In this document: piece by piece, positions 16,961 to 24,595 of the stretch | Numbering within the stretch: the first letter of the stretch is position 1 | Layout of the letters: each line of letters opens with the position of its first letter | NCBI RefSeq assembly: GCF_004349105.1 | Contig: NZ_SMLB01000047.1 | Coordinates: 1-48,978, forward strand | Direction: 5' to 3' | Source: Jiangella aurantiaca | GTDB taxonomy: Bacteria; Actinomycetota; Actinomycetes; Jiangellales; Jiangellaceae | DNA: 48,978 bases | Notes under the pieces: generated by a model | Told to the model about the DNA's origin: nothing | What the model saw: the letters and a program-made list of their open reading frames with translations, nothing else | Database searches by the model: none | Position numbers and translations under genes: made by a program

Positions 16961-17905
16961 TCACGTGTCGTGGAACAGCGCGCTGACCGACTCGCCGTTG
17001 TGGATCCGGCGGATCGCCTCGGCCAGCAGCGGGGCCACCGACAGCACCGTCAGCTTCGGGTGGCCGGTGCCGTCGGCGAGTGGAACGGTGTTGGTGCAGA
17101 CGATCTCCTCGACGTCGGGCTGGTCGCCGAGCCGCCGCAGAGCGTCGCCGGCGAACAGGCCGTGCGTGCAGGCGATGCGGATGGAGCGGGCGTCGCGTTC
17201 GCGCAGCCGGTCCATCAGCTCGATCAGCGTGCTGCCCTTCGCGATCTCGTCGTCGAGCACGATGATGTCGCGGCCCTCGACCTCGCCGATGATCGCGGTG
17301 ATCGTCACCTTGTCGTCGGCGAAGCGCTGCTTGGCGCCGGCCGCGACGGGGACGCCGAGCATGCGGGCGAACGCCGACGCCGGCTTGGCGTTGCCGAGGT
17401 CGGGCGAGACGACGACGGTGTTGGAGAGGTCGCGCCCATGGAAGTGGGCGGCCAGCTCGCGCAGCGCGTGCAGCTGGTCGACCGGCACGCTGAAGAACCC
17501 GTGCACCTGCGGCGAGTGCAGCGTCATCGCCAGCACGCGGTTCGCGCCGGCCGTGACCAGCAGGTCCGCCATCAGCCGGCCGCCGATGGAGATGCGCGGA
17601 GCGTCCTTCTTGTCCGACCGCGCGTAGGCATAGTGCGGCATGACGACGGTGATCCGCGCGGCCGAGGCGCCCCGGGCGGCGTCGAGCATGAGCAACAGTT
17701 CGACCAGGTGCTCCTGCACAGGCGGGACGATCGGCTGGATCAGGAACACGTCGTGCTCGCGGCAGTTCGCCTGCAACTGCACCTCGAGGCAGTCGTTGGC
17801 GAAGCGCTGGATGCGGACCGGGTTGAGGGCGGCGCCGAGCTGGGCGCAGATCTCGGTGGCGAGTTCCGGGTGGGCGCTGCCACTGAACACGGCGATGTCT
17901 CGCAT
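16961..17905 (-). CDS. Ribose-phosphate diphosphokinase, divergent paralogue
   Basis: The 314-residue length and domain order match PRPP synthetase: an N-terminal half with FSGSAHPELATEI, MPHYAYARSDKKDAPR (ATP flexible loop) and LHSPQVHGFF, then VVVSPDLGNAKPASAFA and a C-terminal PRPP loop. Two canonical sites differ. The usual F(A/S)(D/N)GE motif reads FANDCLEVQL, and the PRPP loop reads DDEIAKGSTL where housekeeping enzymes have DDMIDTGGT. It is thus probably a secondary enzyme rather than the essential Prs, whose gene normally lies beside glmU. It stands alone on its strand. Confidence 0.85.
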   Translation of the reverse strand: MRDIAVFSGSAHPELATEICAQLGAALNPVRIQRFANDCLEVQLQANCREHDVFLIQPIVPPVQEHLVELLLMLDAARGASAARITVVMPHYAYARSDKKDAPRISIGGRLMADLLVTAGANRVLAMTLHSPQVHGFFSVPVDQLHALRELAAHFHGRDLSNTVVVSPDLGNAKPASAFARMLGVPVAAGAKQRFADDKVTITAIIGEVEGRDIIVLDDEIAKGSTLIELMDRLRERDARSIRIACTHGLFAGDALRRLGDQPDVEEIVCTNTVPLADGTGHPKLTVLSVAPLLAEAIRRIHNGESVSALFHDT

Positions 17906-17986
17906 GGTCGGTGCCCTCTCTCGCGTCGAGTCGGCGTGGTTCGGGGGCGTCGTCGGCCGGCTGTGGCTGCCGCCGTCGTGAGCATC

Positions 17987-18457
17987 TCACACGTGCGGGA
18001 CCCGGCCGTTGTGCGGAGCGACGATCGCCGCGACGATCTCACCGAGCTGCTCGACCTGCTCCGGGGTGAGCGGGTCGAACAGGATGCTGCGGACCTCGTC
18101 GACGTGGCCGGGCGCGGCCGCTGCCAGGACGGCGAAGCCGTCATCGGTGAGCGAGGCGACCGTGGTGCGGCCGTCGGTGTCGTGCTTGCGGCGGCGCACC
18201 CAGCCGGTCTGCTCCAGCCGTGACACGGCGTGCGACAGGCGGCTCGGCGACGAGCCGACCATGCGGGCCAGCTGCGACATCGTCAGCTCGCGGTTCGGCG
18301 CCTCGGAGAGCATGGCCAGGATCATGTAATAGGCGTGCGGCATGCCGGCGTCGCGCTGCAACTGCCGGTCCAGGGCCGCCCACAGCAGCTGGTTGGCCAG
18401 CAGGTAGGTCCGCCACACCTTCTGTTCGTCGTCACTCAGCCACCGCGTCGACTTCAC
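17987..18457 (-). CDS. MarR family transcriptional regulator
   Basis: The 156-residue regulator shows the MarR core MPHAYYMILAMLSEAPNREL, MSQLARMVGSSPSRLSHAVSRLEQ and the wing VRRRKHDTDGRTTVASLT. The ORF is open to an ATG at 18469, but that ATG is part of a TATGCT -10-like element lying 7 nt before the GTG at 18457. No ribosome site is seen, so a leaderless GTG start is preferred. It is divergent from the VOC gene, with an inverted repeat between them that could be its operator. Confidence 0.88.
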   Translation of the reverse strand: MKSTRWLSDDEQKVWRTYLLANQLLWAALDRQLQRDAGMPHAYYMILAMLSEAPNRELTMSQLARMVGSSPSRLSHAVSRLEQTGWVRRRKHDTDGRTTVASLTDDGFAVLAAAAPGHVDEVRSILFDPLTPEQVEQLGEIVAAIVAPHNGRVPHV

Positions 18458-18478
18458 GACGCACAGCATACGATGATG

Positions 18479-18492
18479 GTTGAGCGTTCAAC
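18479..18492. promoter_or_regulatory. Putative MarR operator in divergent promoter
   Basis: GTTGA-GCGT-TCAAC is an inverted repeat between the MarR gene and the VOC gene. On the minus strand it overlaps a -35-like TTGAAC 15 bp before TATGCT. This position suits autorepression together with control of the VOC gene. Confidence 0.45.
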
Positions 18493-18530
18493 TTTCCGCC
18501 CGGACGGGCGGCCGGCGAGGAGGAGAGACC

Positions 18531-19007
18531 GTGGAGGTCAGGGAGCTCGGGCACATCGTGCTGTACGTGCGGGACATCCAGCGCTCGGTCGCGTTCTACC
18601 GCGACGTGCTCGGCTGGCGGCAGGTGCTCCCGAAGCCCGGCGGTGACGGCGCCGGCCCGCTGCCGATGCCGTTCGCCATGTTCAACGCGCCGTCCGGCCG
18701 TACCCACCACGAGCTGTTGCTCATCGAGGTGGGTCCGGCCGCGGCGGCGCTGCCGGTCGGGCGCCGGGTCGGGCTGTACCACTTCGGGCTGAAGATCGGC
18801 ACGTCCGACGACGAGCTGCGAGAAGCGCTGCGGACGCTGCAGGAGGCCGGCACGACGGTGCTCGGCGCGACCGACCACGTCGTCACGCACAGCCTCTACA
18901 TCGCCGACCCGGACGGCAATGAGATCGAGCTGTACGTCGACGTGCCGGGCATGGACTGGGAGGACGCGGAGCTCCTGGCGTCGCCGCCCCGAGCGCTGCA
19001 GCTCTAG
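18531..19007 (+). CDS. VOC family (glyoxalase/extradiol dioxygenase-like) protein
   Basis: The 158-residue protein has two beta-alpha-beta-beta-beta units. LGHIVLYVRDIQRSVAFYRD carries the first metal His, HHELLLIEV and YHFGLKIG lie centrally, and YIADPDGNEIELYVDVPG carries the last Glu. This resembles catechol 2,3-dioxygenase-type single-domain VOC proteins. GGAGGAGAGACC precedes the GTG at 18531. It is probably regulated by the divergent MarR. It ends tail-to-tail with the SRPBCC gene; the two stop codons overlap within CTAG at 19004-19007. Confidence 0.85.
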   Translation: MEVRELGHIVLYVRDIQRSVAFYRDVLGWRQVLPKPGGDGAGPLPMPFAMFNAPSGRTHHELLLIEVGPAAAALPVGRRVGLYHFGLKIGTSDDELREALRTLQEAGTTVLGATDHVVTHSLYIADPDGNEIELYVDVPGMDWEDAELLASPPRALQL

Positions 19008-19450
19008 TGCCAGTTGCTGATCTGGACGTCGGCCGGCGCCGGCTTGCCGGTGCCGGTCTCGACCAGCTCCTTGAGGCTCATCAGGAACGTGGCCCACTTC
19101 GTGCTGCAGTGGTACATGAACTCGACCGGCTCCTTCCAGCCCTCGTGCCGGAACAGCACGATCGTGTAGTCGTCCTCCTGCTTGAGGTCGAACCGGACGT
19201 GTGTCCCGATCCACTCCTCGGGGCCGGCGACGACCTCCCAGTGCACGAGCTTCCCGGGCACGGTCTCGAGGACCTTCATGTCGAAGCCGTCCTCACCCTG
19301 CGGCAAGTCGAACCGGAACCGGATCACGTCGTCGCTGGCGTCGCTCGTCTTCTCCGTCCACCAGCCGACCAGCCCGTCGATCGTGGTCAGGGCCGTATAG
19401 ACGGCGTCGGGCGACGCCGTCGCGCCGACGCGGTGCAGGATGTCCACCAT
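19004..19450 (-). CDS. SRPBCC (AHSA1-like) domain protein
   Basis: The 148-residue protein has the START-like helix-grip pattern: VDILHRVGATASPDAVYTAL, LVGWWTEKTSD, then VHWEVV, DDYTIVLFRHEGW and a long C-terminal helix (WATFLMSLKELVETG). AHSA1-like proteins bind small hydrophobic ligands. GGAAGAGG lies upstream of the ATG at 19450. It follows the ArsR and SRPBCC genes on the same strand and may belong to their operon. Confidence 0.85.
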   Translation of the reverse strand: MVDILHRVGATASPDAVYTALTTIDGLVGWWTEKTSDASDDVIRFRFDLPQGEDGFDMKVLETVPGKLVHWEVVAGPEEWIGTHVRFDLKQEDDYTIVLFRHEGWKEPVEFMYHCSTKWATFLMSLKELVETGTGKPAPADVQISNWH

Positions 19451-19542
19451 CTCGATACCTCTTCCTTCGTGGGCGCCCGCGTTTCGGGCGCGGTTGGGTG
19501 GCGCCGCCACGGTCGTGACGGCGTGTGGTCGGTCTGTCGAGG

Positions 19543-19881
19543 TCAGCCCTGACGGCGGCGCTGGATCGCCTCGGAGATCCGCTTGATGCGATCGAGCCTG
19601 GCGTCCCAGGTGGCGCCGACGGACGTCAGCTGTGCGACCGCGCGGGCCAGTTGGGCCTCGTCGACGTCGTAGCGGCGCTCGCGGCCGGACGGGGTGCCAT
19701 GCACCAGGCCGACCCGGTCGAGGACGCCGAGGTGCTTGGCGACCGCCTGCCGGGTGACCGGCAGCCGATCGCTCAGCGTCGTCGCCGTGCCGCCGCCGCC
19801 GGCCAGCAGCAGGTCGAGGATCCGTCGCCGGGTCGGGTCGCCGACCGCCGACCAGAGCTCGTCGTCGATCGCCTCGGTCAC
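19543..19881 (-). CDS. ArsR family transcriptional regulator
   Basis: The 112-residue winged-helix protein (LWSAVGDPTRRRILDLLL, TATTLSDRLPVTRQAVAKHLGVL, SGRERRYDVD) is of the metal-independent ArsR type paired with SRPBCC proteins; no Cys metal-binding pair is present. Its GTG overlaps the upstream SRPBCC stop (GTGA). Two identical palindromes upstream of the operon are its likely operators. Confidence 0.92.
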   Translation of the reverse strand: MTEAIDDELWSAVGDPTRRRILDLLLAGGGGTATTLSDRLPVTRQAVAKHLGVLDRVGLVHGTPSGRERRYDVDEAQLARAVAQLTSVGATWDARLDRIKRISEAIQRRRQG

Positions 19882-20342
19882 GGCGCAGACACCAGTCGGT
19901 CGATGTAGCCGACGAGGCGGGGCAGGAAGTAGTCCCAGCCGGTCAGGTGCTCGCGGTACCTCTCCTCGAGCACGGCACCCTCCCAGCCGCGCTCGCGGTA
20001 CCCCGACTCGGTGAACCGCAGCAGCGTGCCCGCGCCGGACGGGACCAGGTCGAACGTCACCAGGAGCGAGTTGCCCGGCGCGGCGGCCACGTTCTCGTCA
20101 TAGGCCCACCGGAAGGCGAACCGCCGCGGCGGTTCGGCCTCGACGACGGTGAGCGGCTGGACCTTGGCGTCCGGAGCGGACGGATCGCCGAACGTCACCG
20201 TCCCGGTGGCGCCGGCCACCGGCTCGAGCTTCGCCTCGTCGGGCCACCACTCCCGCAGGTGCTCGGGCGTGCTGATGACCTCGTAGACGATCTCGGGCGT
20301 GGCCTCGATGTGGATCTCCCGCTCGATGCTGCCGTATTCCAT
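19878..20342 (-). CDS. SRPBCC (AHSA1-like) domain protein
   Basis: The 154-residue first gene of the operon has the signature EREIHIEATPEIVYEVISTP, LREWWPDEAKLEP, RFAFRWAYD, SLLVTFDLVPSGAGTLLRFTESGY and a C-terminal helix HLTGWDYFLPRLVGYID. This is the common ArsR-linked SRPBCC arrangement. The ATG at 20342 is the only start close to the fold boundary. A promoter with twin operators lies directly upstream. Confidence 0.9.
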   Translation of the reverse strand: MEYGSIEREIHIEATPEIVYEVISTPEHLREWWPDEAKLEPVAGATGTVTFGDPSAPDAKVQPLTVVEAEPPRRFAFRWAYDENVAAAPGNSLLVTFDLVPSGAGTLLRFTESGYRERGWEGAVLEERYREHLTGWDYFLPRLVGYIDRLVSAP

Positions 20343-20360
20343 CGTGCTGTCCCGTTCTCT

Positions 20361-20423
20361 CGCAACCCTTGGTTGCGTATGACTGTAGGCCAAGTCGGAA
20401 GAGATGCGCAACCCTTGGTTGCG
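20361..20423 (-). promoter_or_regulatory. Operon promoter with two identical 17-bp operators
   Basis: CGCAACCCTTGGTTGCG occurs twice, at 20361-20377 and 20407-20423, 46 bp apart; each is an inverted repeat CGCAACC-N3-GGTTGCG. On the minus strand TTGCGC (in the upstream copy) and TACAGT, 18 bp apart, make a plausible -35/-10, so one operator covers the -35 and the other the transcription start. The ArsR protein of the operon is the obvious candidate to bind. Confidence 0.75.
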
Positions 20424-20568
20424 GTACGGCTTCGGCGGCTCGCTCACCACGACGCATGTGAGGCGCGTGGGATCTCGCTCGGCGGGTAAGCACCCCGGGT
20501 GCCGGTAGGGCATGGGACCGGCCGCCGAAGGGCGGCGGGCCGGCCGAGCCCGGAAGGATGTGAGCCGG

Positions 20569-21432
20569 ATGGACATCACGCAATCGTGGAACGACGCGCT
20601 CGACGCCGTGATCACGTTCCTGCCGAGGTTCGCCGCGTTCCTGGTGATCCTCCTCATCGGCTGGCTCGTGGCGAAGGGGCTGCGCAAGCTGGTCGACGTC
20701 GTGCTCGAGCGGGTGGGCTTCGACCGCGCCGTGGAGCGCGGCGGTGTCAGAAGGGCTCTGGCGCAGTCGAAGTACGACGCCAGCGGCCTGATCGCGACGC
20801 TGGTCTACTACGCGGTGCTCCTGCTGGCGCTGCAGATGGCCTTCGGCGTCTTCGGGCCCAACCCGGTGAGCGACCTGCTGTCCGACATCGTGGCCTGGCT
20901 GCCGCAGGCGGTCGTCGCGGTCGTGATCGTCGTGGTGGCGACGGCGGTCGCCAGCGCCCTCGGCGACCTCGTCGGCAGCGCGCTGAGCTCGCTGAGCTAC
21001 GGCCGGCTGGTCGCGAAGATCGTGCAGGTCTTCGTCATCGCCCTCGGTGTGATCGCCGCCTTGAACCAGGTCGGAGTCGCCACGACCGTGACCACTCCGG
21101 TGCTGATCGCCGTGCTGGCCGCGGTTGCCGGCGTCATCATCGTCGGTGTCGGTGGCGGAATGCTGCGGCCGATGGAGCAGCGCTGGGAGCGCTGGCTCAG
21201 CCGTGCGGAACGGGAGATCCCCGAGGCGCGGTCCCGCAGTGAGGCCTACCAGCGAGGCCGTGAGGACGCGCTGCGTGCGCACGAGACGCCGGCCGGCGTA
21301 CCGCCGTCCGAGATGCCGCCCAGCGGGACGCCGTCGACGACGAGCGCGCCTCCGGCCGGCACCGGCCGGCCCACCGGCATGGAACCGGACACCGGCCGGT
21401 ACCCGGGCGCGCCGCCGCGCGACTACCCGTAA
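20569..21432 (+). CDS. TM-helix-repeat membrane protein (CmpX-like, mechanosensitive-channel related)
   Basis: The 287-residue protein has four or five membrane helices containing the conserved TM-helix repeat: LPRFAAFLVILLIGWLVAKG near residue 20, DASGLIATLVYYAVLLLAL near 65, WLPQAVVAVVIVVVATAVAS near 108, and two more to about 205. A Gly-Ala pattern and VGVGGGM follow. The last ~80 residues are Pro/Thr/Gly-rich and probably cytoplasmic. The pore domain of true MscS channels is not present. AAGGA lies 10 nt before the ATG at 20569. Confidence 0.82.
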   Translation: MDITQSWNDALDAVITFLPRFAAFLVILLIGWLVAKGLRKLVDVVLERVGFDRAVERGGVRRALAQSKYDASGLIATLVYYAVLLLALQMAFGVFGPNPVSDLLSDIVAWLPQAVVAVVIVVVATAVASALGDLVGSALSSLSYGRLVAKIVQVFVIALGVIAALNQVGVATTVTTPVLIAVLAAVAGVIIVGVGGGMLRPMEQRWERWLSRAEREIPEARSRSEAYQRGREDALRAHETPAGVPPSEMPPSGTPSTTSAPPAGTGRPTGMEPDTGRYPGAPPRDYP

Positions 21433-21450
21433 GACCGGTGACGGCGCTGC

Positions 21451-21798
21451 TCAGGAGAGCGCGGCGTCGCCGTCCGAGATGCTGGCCATGACCCCGTCGG
21501 TCATGGCCAGCAGGCACACCCCGGCCAGTCGCAGGGTCACCCAGTCGTGGCCACCGGGCCGCCACCCGCGGTCGCGGGCGACGTCCTCGACGCCGCGTGC
21601 GTAATCGGCCAGTTCCACCGGGCCCAGCCCGTGGTCGCCGAGGATCAGGATGTCGCGGACGGCGGCGGCGTGCTGGTCGACCTCGGCGAGCAGTCCCGGC
21701 GCCCACTGCGACCTGGTCTCCATGCCGACCAGTGCAGCGAGCGACGAGAGCTCCCGCTGAGCGATGAGCCTTCTCCGCCGAGGCGCCAACCAGTTCAT
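21451..21798 (-). CDS. Hypothetical protein, DUF6401-like
   Basis: The 115-residue protein has a basic N-terminus (NWLAPRRRRLIAQREL) and a conserved-looking core EVDQHAAAVRDILI, LADYARGVEDVARDRGW, LRLAGVCLLA. The core recalls the actinobacterial DUF6401 family; the assignment is from memory and uncertain. The ATG at 21798 lies 8 nt after a TACCCT -10-like element, suggesting a leaderless mRNA; a GTG at 21819 is possible. Confidence 0.6.
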   Translation of the reverse strand: MNWLAPRRRRLIAQRELSSLAALVGMETRSQWAPGLLAEVDQHAAAVRDILILGDHGLGPVELADYARGVEDVARDRGWRPGGHDWVTLRLAGVCLLAMTDGVMASISDGDAALS

Positions 21799-21847
21799 GG
21801 CTGCCCAGGGTACGAACACCGGTCCGCCGCCGAACGCCCGGGGCGGC

Positions 21848-22396
21848 TCAGGCGCCGATCGACAGGCTCGCGCGGCGAACCGGCGCCTCGCCGGAGGCGC
21901 TGACGCGGTTTCCGGACGGCTCGGCCGGCGGGCCGATGGTGAAGCCCAGCGCGCGCAGGAATGCCTGCCCGGTCGGCCAGGTGTCGTGCGCCGACGCCGT
22001 GACGGTGTCGAGGCCGCCCTCGCGGGCCTCGGTGAGCAGGACGTTCGCGACTGCGGTGCCGAGTCCGCGGCGGCGGTGCGACGGCGCGATCAGGAACAGG
22101 CCGACCGCGGCCGCGCCGCGGTGCGGGAACCCCAGCACGGCGTCGATCAGCCCGACGATCTTGTCGCCGTCGCGGATCGTGAACAGCCGCTTGTCCTCGA
22201 ACGACGCTCCCTCGGGCAGCGCGTAGAACAGACTCTGCACGTCGCCGGGGGCCGACGGCGTGCCGTTGACGGCTTCGAACCAGTCGTCGCAGGCGGCGAA
22301 GAGCTCCAGGATCCCGGGCTCGTCGTCGGGCTCGATCTGCTCCCGGACGACGATGGGTCCGGCGTCGGTGGAGACGGTCCAGATCACGCCCTTCAC
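21848..22396 (-). CDS. GNAT family N-acetyltransferase
   Basis: The protein of about 182 residues has the acetyl-CoA-binding signature HRRRGLGTAVANVLL (R/Q-x-x-G-x-G/A) in motif A, preceded by GAAAVGLFLIAPS, and a C-terminal QAFLRALGF motif B. The substrate is unknown. The GTG at 22396 follows a TATGTC element at leaderless spacing; the GTG at 22387 with AAGGG upstream is the alternative. The gene ends 29 bp from the next upstream-strand start. Confidence 0.82.
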   Translation of the reverse strand: MKGVIWTVSTDAGPIVVREQIEPDDEPGILELFAACDDWFEAVNGTPSAPGDVQSLFYALPEGASFEDKRLFTIRDGDKIVGLIDAVLGFPHRGAAAVGLFLIAPSHRRRGLGTAVANVLLTEAREGGLDTVTASAHDTWPTGQAFLRALGFTIGPPAEPSGNRVSASGEAPVRRASLSIGA

Positions 22397-22475
22397 CCTA
22401 GGACATAGGGCACTCCTGGGGCGGCGGCCGCGGCGGACCGCGGAACCGCCGCCGAGCGCCGGACGTCTGATCATC

Positions 22476-22961
22476 GTGAGGGAGAACCGGGTGCTGACAG
22501 CCGCCGCGCTGACGGCGATCCTGCTGCTGGCGGGGTGCGGCGACGACGTTCCGGCGACCGGCGGCGACGACCCGACGTCGTCGTCCACGCCGACCGGCGA
22601 ACCCAGCGCCACGCCGACGCTGCCCACCGGCGAGCCGACCCTGCCGACGGACGACCCCACGGACCCGCCGACCAGCGTCCCCACCGATCCGGGGACGACG
22701 CCGCAGCCGACCCCGTCCGACACCCCGGTCCCTCAGCCCACGACGACGCCGGGCGTCACCCAGCTGACCGGATTCCCGGTGCCGGGTGTGGAGTCCGGCT
22801 GCTGGCTGCTCGACGGCTACCTGCTCCTGGGCGGCGACCAGGAGCTCATCGCGTCCGGCCGCGAGGTGCAGGTCACCGGCGCGGTCGAGGAGGGCGTCAT
22901 GACCACGTGCCAGCAGGGCACGCCGTTCCGCGTCGACTCCGTCGTCGCCATCGAGCCCTGA
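22476..22961 (+). CDS. Secreted lipoprotein with Thr/Pro-rich linker
   Basis: A signal peptide (RENRVLTAAALTAILLLAGC) ends in the lipobox LAGC, so Cys21 would be lipidated and the protein anchored outside the membrane. A 70-residue Thr/Pro/Ser/Asp linker with repeated TPTLPTGEPT-like units follows, then a compact ~65-residue domain with two Cys (ESGCWLLDG, TTCQQGTPF) that resembles a small OB/beta barrel. Function is unknown. The GTG at 22476 is preferred because it gives a charged n-region; the GTG at 22491 has GGGAG upstream and is an alternative. Confidence 0.75.
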   Translation: MRENRVLTAAALTAILLLAGCGDDVPATGGDDPTSSSTPTGEPSATPTLPTGEPTLPTDDPTDPPTSVPTDPGTTPQPTPSDTPVPQPTTTPGVTQLTGFPVPGVESGCWLLDGYLLLGGDQELIASGREVQVTGAVEEGVMTTCQQGTPFRVDSVVAIEP

Positions 22962-22996
22962 CGCAGGCCGCGCCCCGCCGGGACCCGGGGACGCGA

Positions 22997-23034
22997 AACG
23001 GCCGGGGCGGTCCGTGTGGACCACCCCGGCCGTT
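22997..23034. terminator. Bidirectional terminator hairpin
   Basis: AACGGCCGGGGCGGTCC (22997-23013) pairs with 23018-23034 with one C-A mismatch and a GTGT loop. It lies between the convergent lipoprotein and hsp20 genes. T residues flank only weakly. Confidence 0.7.
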
Positions 23035-23055
23035 GCCGTGTGTTCGCCGCTGTGG

Positions 23056-23481
23056 TCAGGCGGCGCGCTGCACCTCGATACGGGTGGGCGAGGTGCCCGC
23101 GTACACACCGGACACCGTCACGGTCAGGACGCCGGCGTCGTAGCCGGCGCCGACGGCGCTCGGGTCGGCCGCGACCGGCAGTGCGACCGTACGGCGGAAG
23201 CTGCCGTACCGGACCTCACGGAACCGGCGGCCGTTGCCGTTCTCGTCGCGGACGTCCTTCCGCTCGCCGCGTACGACGAGCCGGCGCCCCTCGACCTCGA
23301 CGGTGACGTCGTTCTCCGGGTCGAGGCCCGGGAGGTCGAAGCGGGCCACCAGGTCGTCGCCCTCACGAGCGACGTCGGCGGCGGGAGCGAAGCCCTTGAC
23401 GGAGCCGGCGGGGACGGGCGCGTCCCAGAAGCTGCGGAACAGCCGGTCGACGTCGGCGAACGGTACGAGTGTGGTGCTCAT
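23056..23481 (-). CDS. Hsp20/alpha-crystallin family small heat-shock protein
   Basis: The 141-residue protein has a short N-terminal arm (DVDRLFRSFWDAP), the alpha-crystallin domain from about residue 30 (AADVAREGDDLVARFDLPGL, RRLVVRGERKD, YGSFRRTVALP) and a short C-terminal extension. Members hold unfolded proteins for refolding. GGAGAG precedes the ATG at 23481. A HAIR operator upstream places it under HspR control, as in other actinobacteria. Confidence 0.95.
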   Translation of the reverse strand: MSTTLVPFADVDRLFRSFWDAPVPAGSVKGFAPAADVAREGDDLVARFDLPGLDPENDVTVEVEGRRLVVRGERKDVRDENGNGRRFREVRYGSFRRTVALPVAADPSAVGAGYDAGVLTVTVSGVYAGTSPTRIEVQRAA

Positions 23482-23535
23482 GGCGACTCTCCTTCGTGGT
23501 CAAGTACCTGGGATCACCAGGTCTGACACCTATAA

Positions 23536-23556
23536 CTTGAGTCGACCACACTCAAT
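23536..23556 (-). promoter_or_regulatory. HAIR operator (HspR site) at the hsp20 promoter
   Basis: CTTGAGT-N7-ACTCAAT matches the HspR inverted repeat CTTGAGT-N7-ACTCAAG at 13 of 14 positions. On the minus strand it contains TTGAGT and abuts TATAGG, so HspR would occlude RNA polymerase. A second inverted repeat, ACCTGG-N5-CCAGGT (23506-23522), lies in the 5' leader. Confidence 0.85.
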
Positions 23557-23589
23557 TCCCGCCGTTCGCCGTGGGCGATGCGGACCAGC

Positions 23590-23715
23590 CTAGGAGGGCC
23601 GGGTAGGCCGGCGATGAGAGGGGGCCGGAGGCCTCCTCGATATCGTCGGCGCTAGGCGCCGAGCCAGGGCGACCGTACCTACGGACATGCCCGGCCCGAC
23701 GACATCCGAGGGACT
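23590..23715 (+). repeat. Dispersed ~120-bp repeat, family R2, copy 3
   Basis: It is the reverse complement of copy 1 with a few substitutions. The element contains an internal 7-bp hairpin (TCGGCGC-TAG-GCGCCGA). One end touches the TAG stop of the methyltransferase gene at 23714-23716; the other lies about 35 bp beyond the HAIR site. Confidence 0.85.
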
Positions 23716-24595
23716 AGACGGCGGCGCGGTGCCCGATGTGCACGCTGCGCGCGCTGAGCGAGTACACGTCGTCGCGGCGGCCGAGCCAGGCGTCGTCGCC
23801 GGGGTCGAGCAGGCGGTCCCAGGCCGCCTTGTCCGCCGGCCGCAGCTCACCGTCGGCGTGGGCGCGGTCGACGCGGTGGCGGAGGCTGAGCAGCACCGAG
23901 CGGAGGTCCGCCTCGCACAGCGGCACGGGCCGCTCGAGCGGGAACGTCTTGGTGGTGACGTCGACGAGGCCGGCGCGGCGCAGTGCGGTGAGCCAGCCGT
24001 ATGGCATCGGGACGCTGCCCGGGACGCTGGCGCGCATGCGGGCGAACCAGCGGTCCTCGGCGGCGGCCAGGCGCACCTCCAGTCCGGGCTCGCCGACGCC
24101 GACGTCCCACGGCAGGTGCCGCGCGGGCAGGCCGCCCTCGGCCAGCGCCAGCCGGCCGCCGGGCGCCAGCAGCGCGGCCAGCGCGTCGATGGCCGCCTGC
24201 TGGTCGGCGAGGTGGTGGATCGACGACGACGCCCAGATGATGTCCGCGCCCCGGGCGACCACGGGCAGGACGGCGAGGTCGGTGTCGAGGTCGGCACGCA
24301 GCAGCCGGATGTGACCGTCGTCCACACCGGCCTCGACGATCCGCCGGCGCGCGGCGTCGAGCACGTCGCCGTCGCCGTCGACCCCGACGACGAACGCGGC
24401 CGGCGGCAGCGCGGCACCCAGCGCGACGGCCATGCCCGCGCCGCCGCAGCCGATGTCGACGGCCAGCCGGTCGCTCGGCCGGGCCAGCTCGCGGGCCACG
24501 GACGCGTACCAGGCGGCGTCGTCGGCCACGGCGGCACACAGCCACTCGGCCTCGTCGGCCCAGTTGATGACGATGGTGCTCTCACGGACGTTCAT
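23714..24595 (-). CDS. Class I SAM-dependent methyltransferase, probably zinc-regulated
   Basis: The 293-residue protein has motif I LAVDIGCGGAGMAVALG near residue 45, motif II around VVGVDGDGDVLDAARRR, and IWASSSIHHLADQQAAIDAL with LLAPGGRLALAEGG as motifs III and post-III. No substrate signature is visible. Its ATG overlaps the stop of a 38-codon ORF (ATGA) and has AGGGGGG 7 nt upstream. The pair lies downstream of a Zur-like box. Methylation of a metallophore, tRNA or protein under zinc starvation is speculative. Confidence 0.85.
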   Translation of the reverse strand: MNVRESTIVINWADEAEWLCAAVADDAAWYASVARELARPSDRLAVDIGCGGAGMAVALGAALPPAAFVVGVDGDGDVLDAARRRIVEAGVDDGHIRLLRADLDTDLAVLPVVARGADIIWASSSIHHLADQQAAIDALAALLAPGGRLALAEGGLPARHLPWDVGVGEPGLEVRLAAAEDRWFARMRASVPGSVPMPYGWLTALRRAGLVDVTTKTFPLERPVPLCEADLRSVLLSLRHRVDRAHADGELRPADKAAWDRLLDPGDDAWLGRRDDVYSLSARSVHIGHRAAV

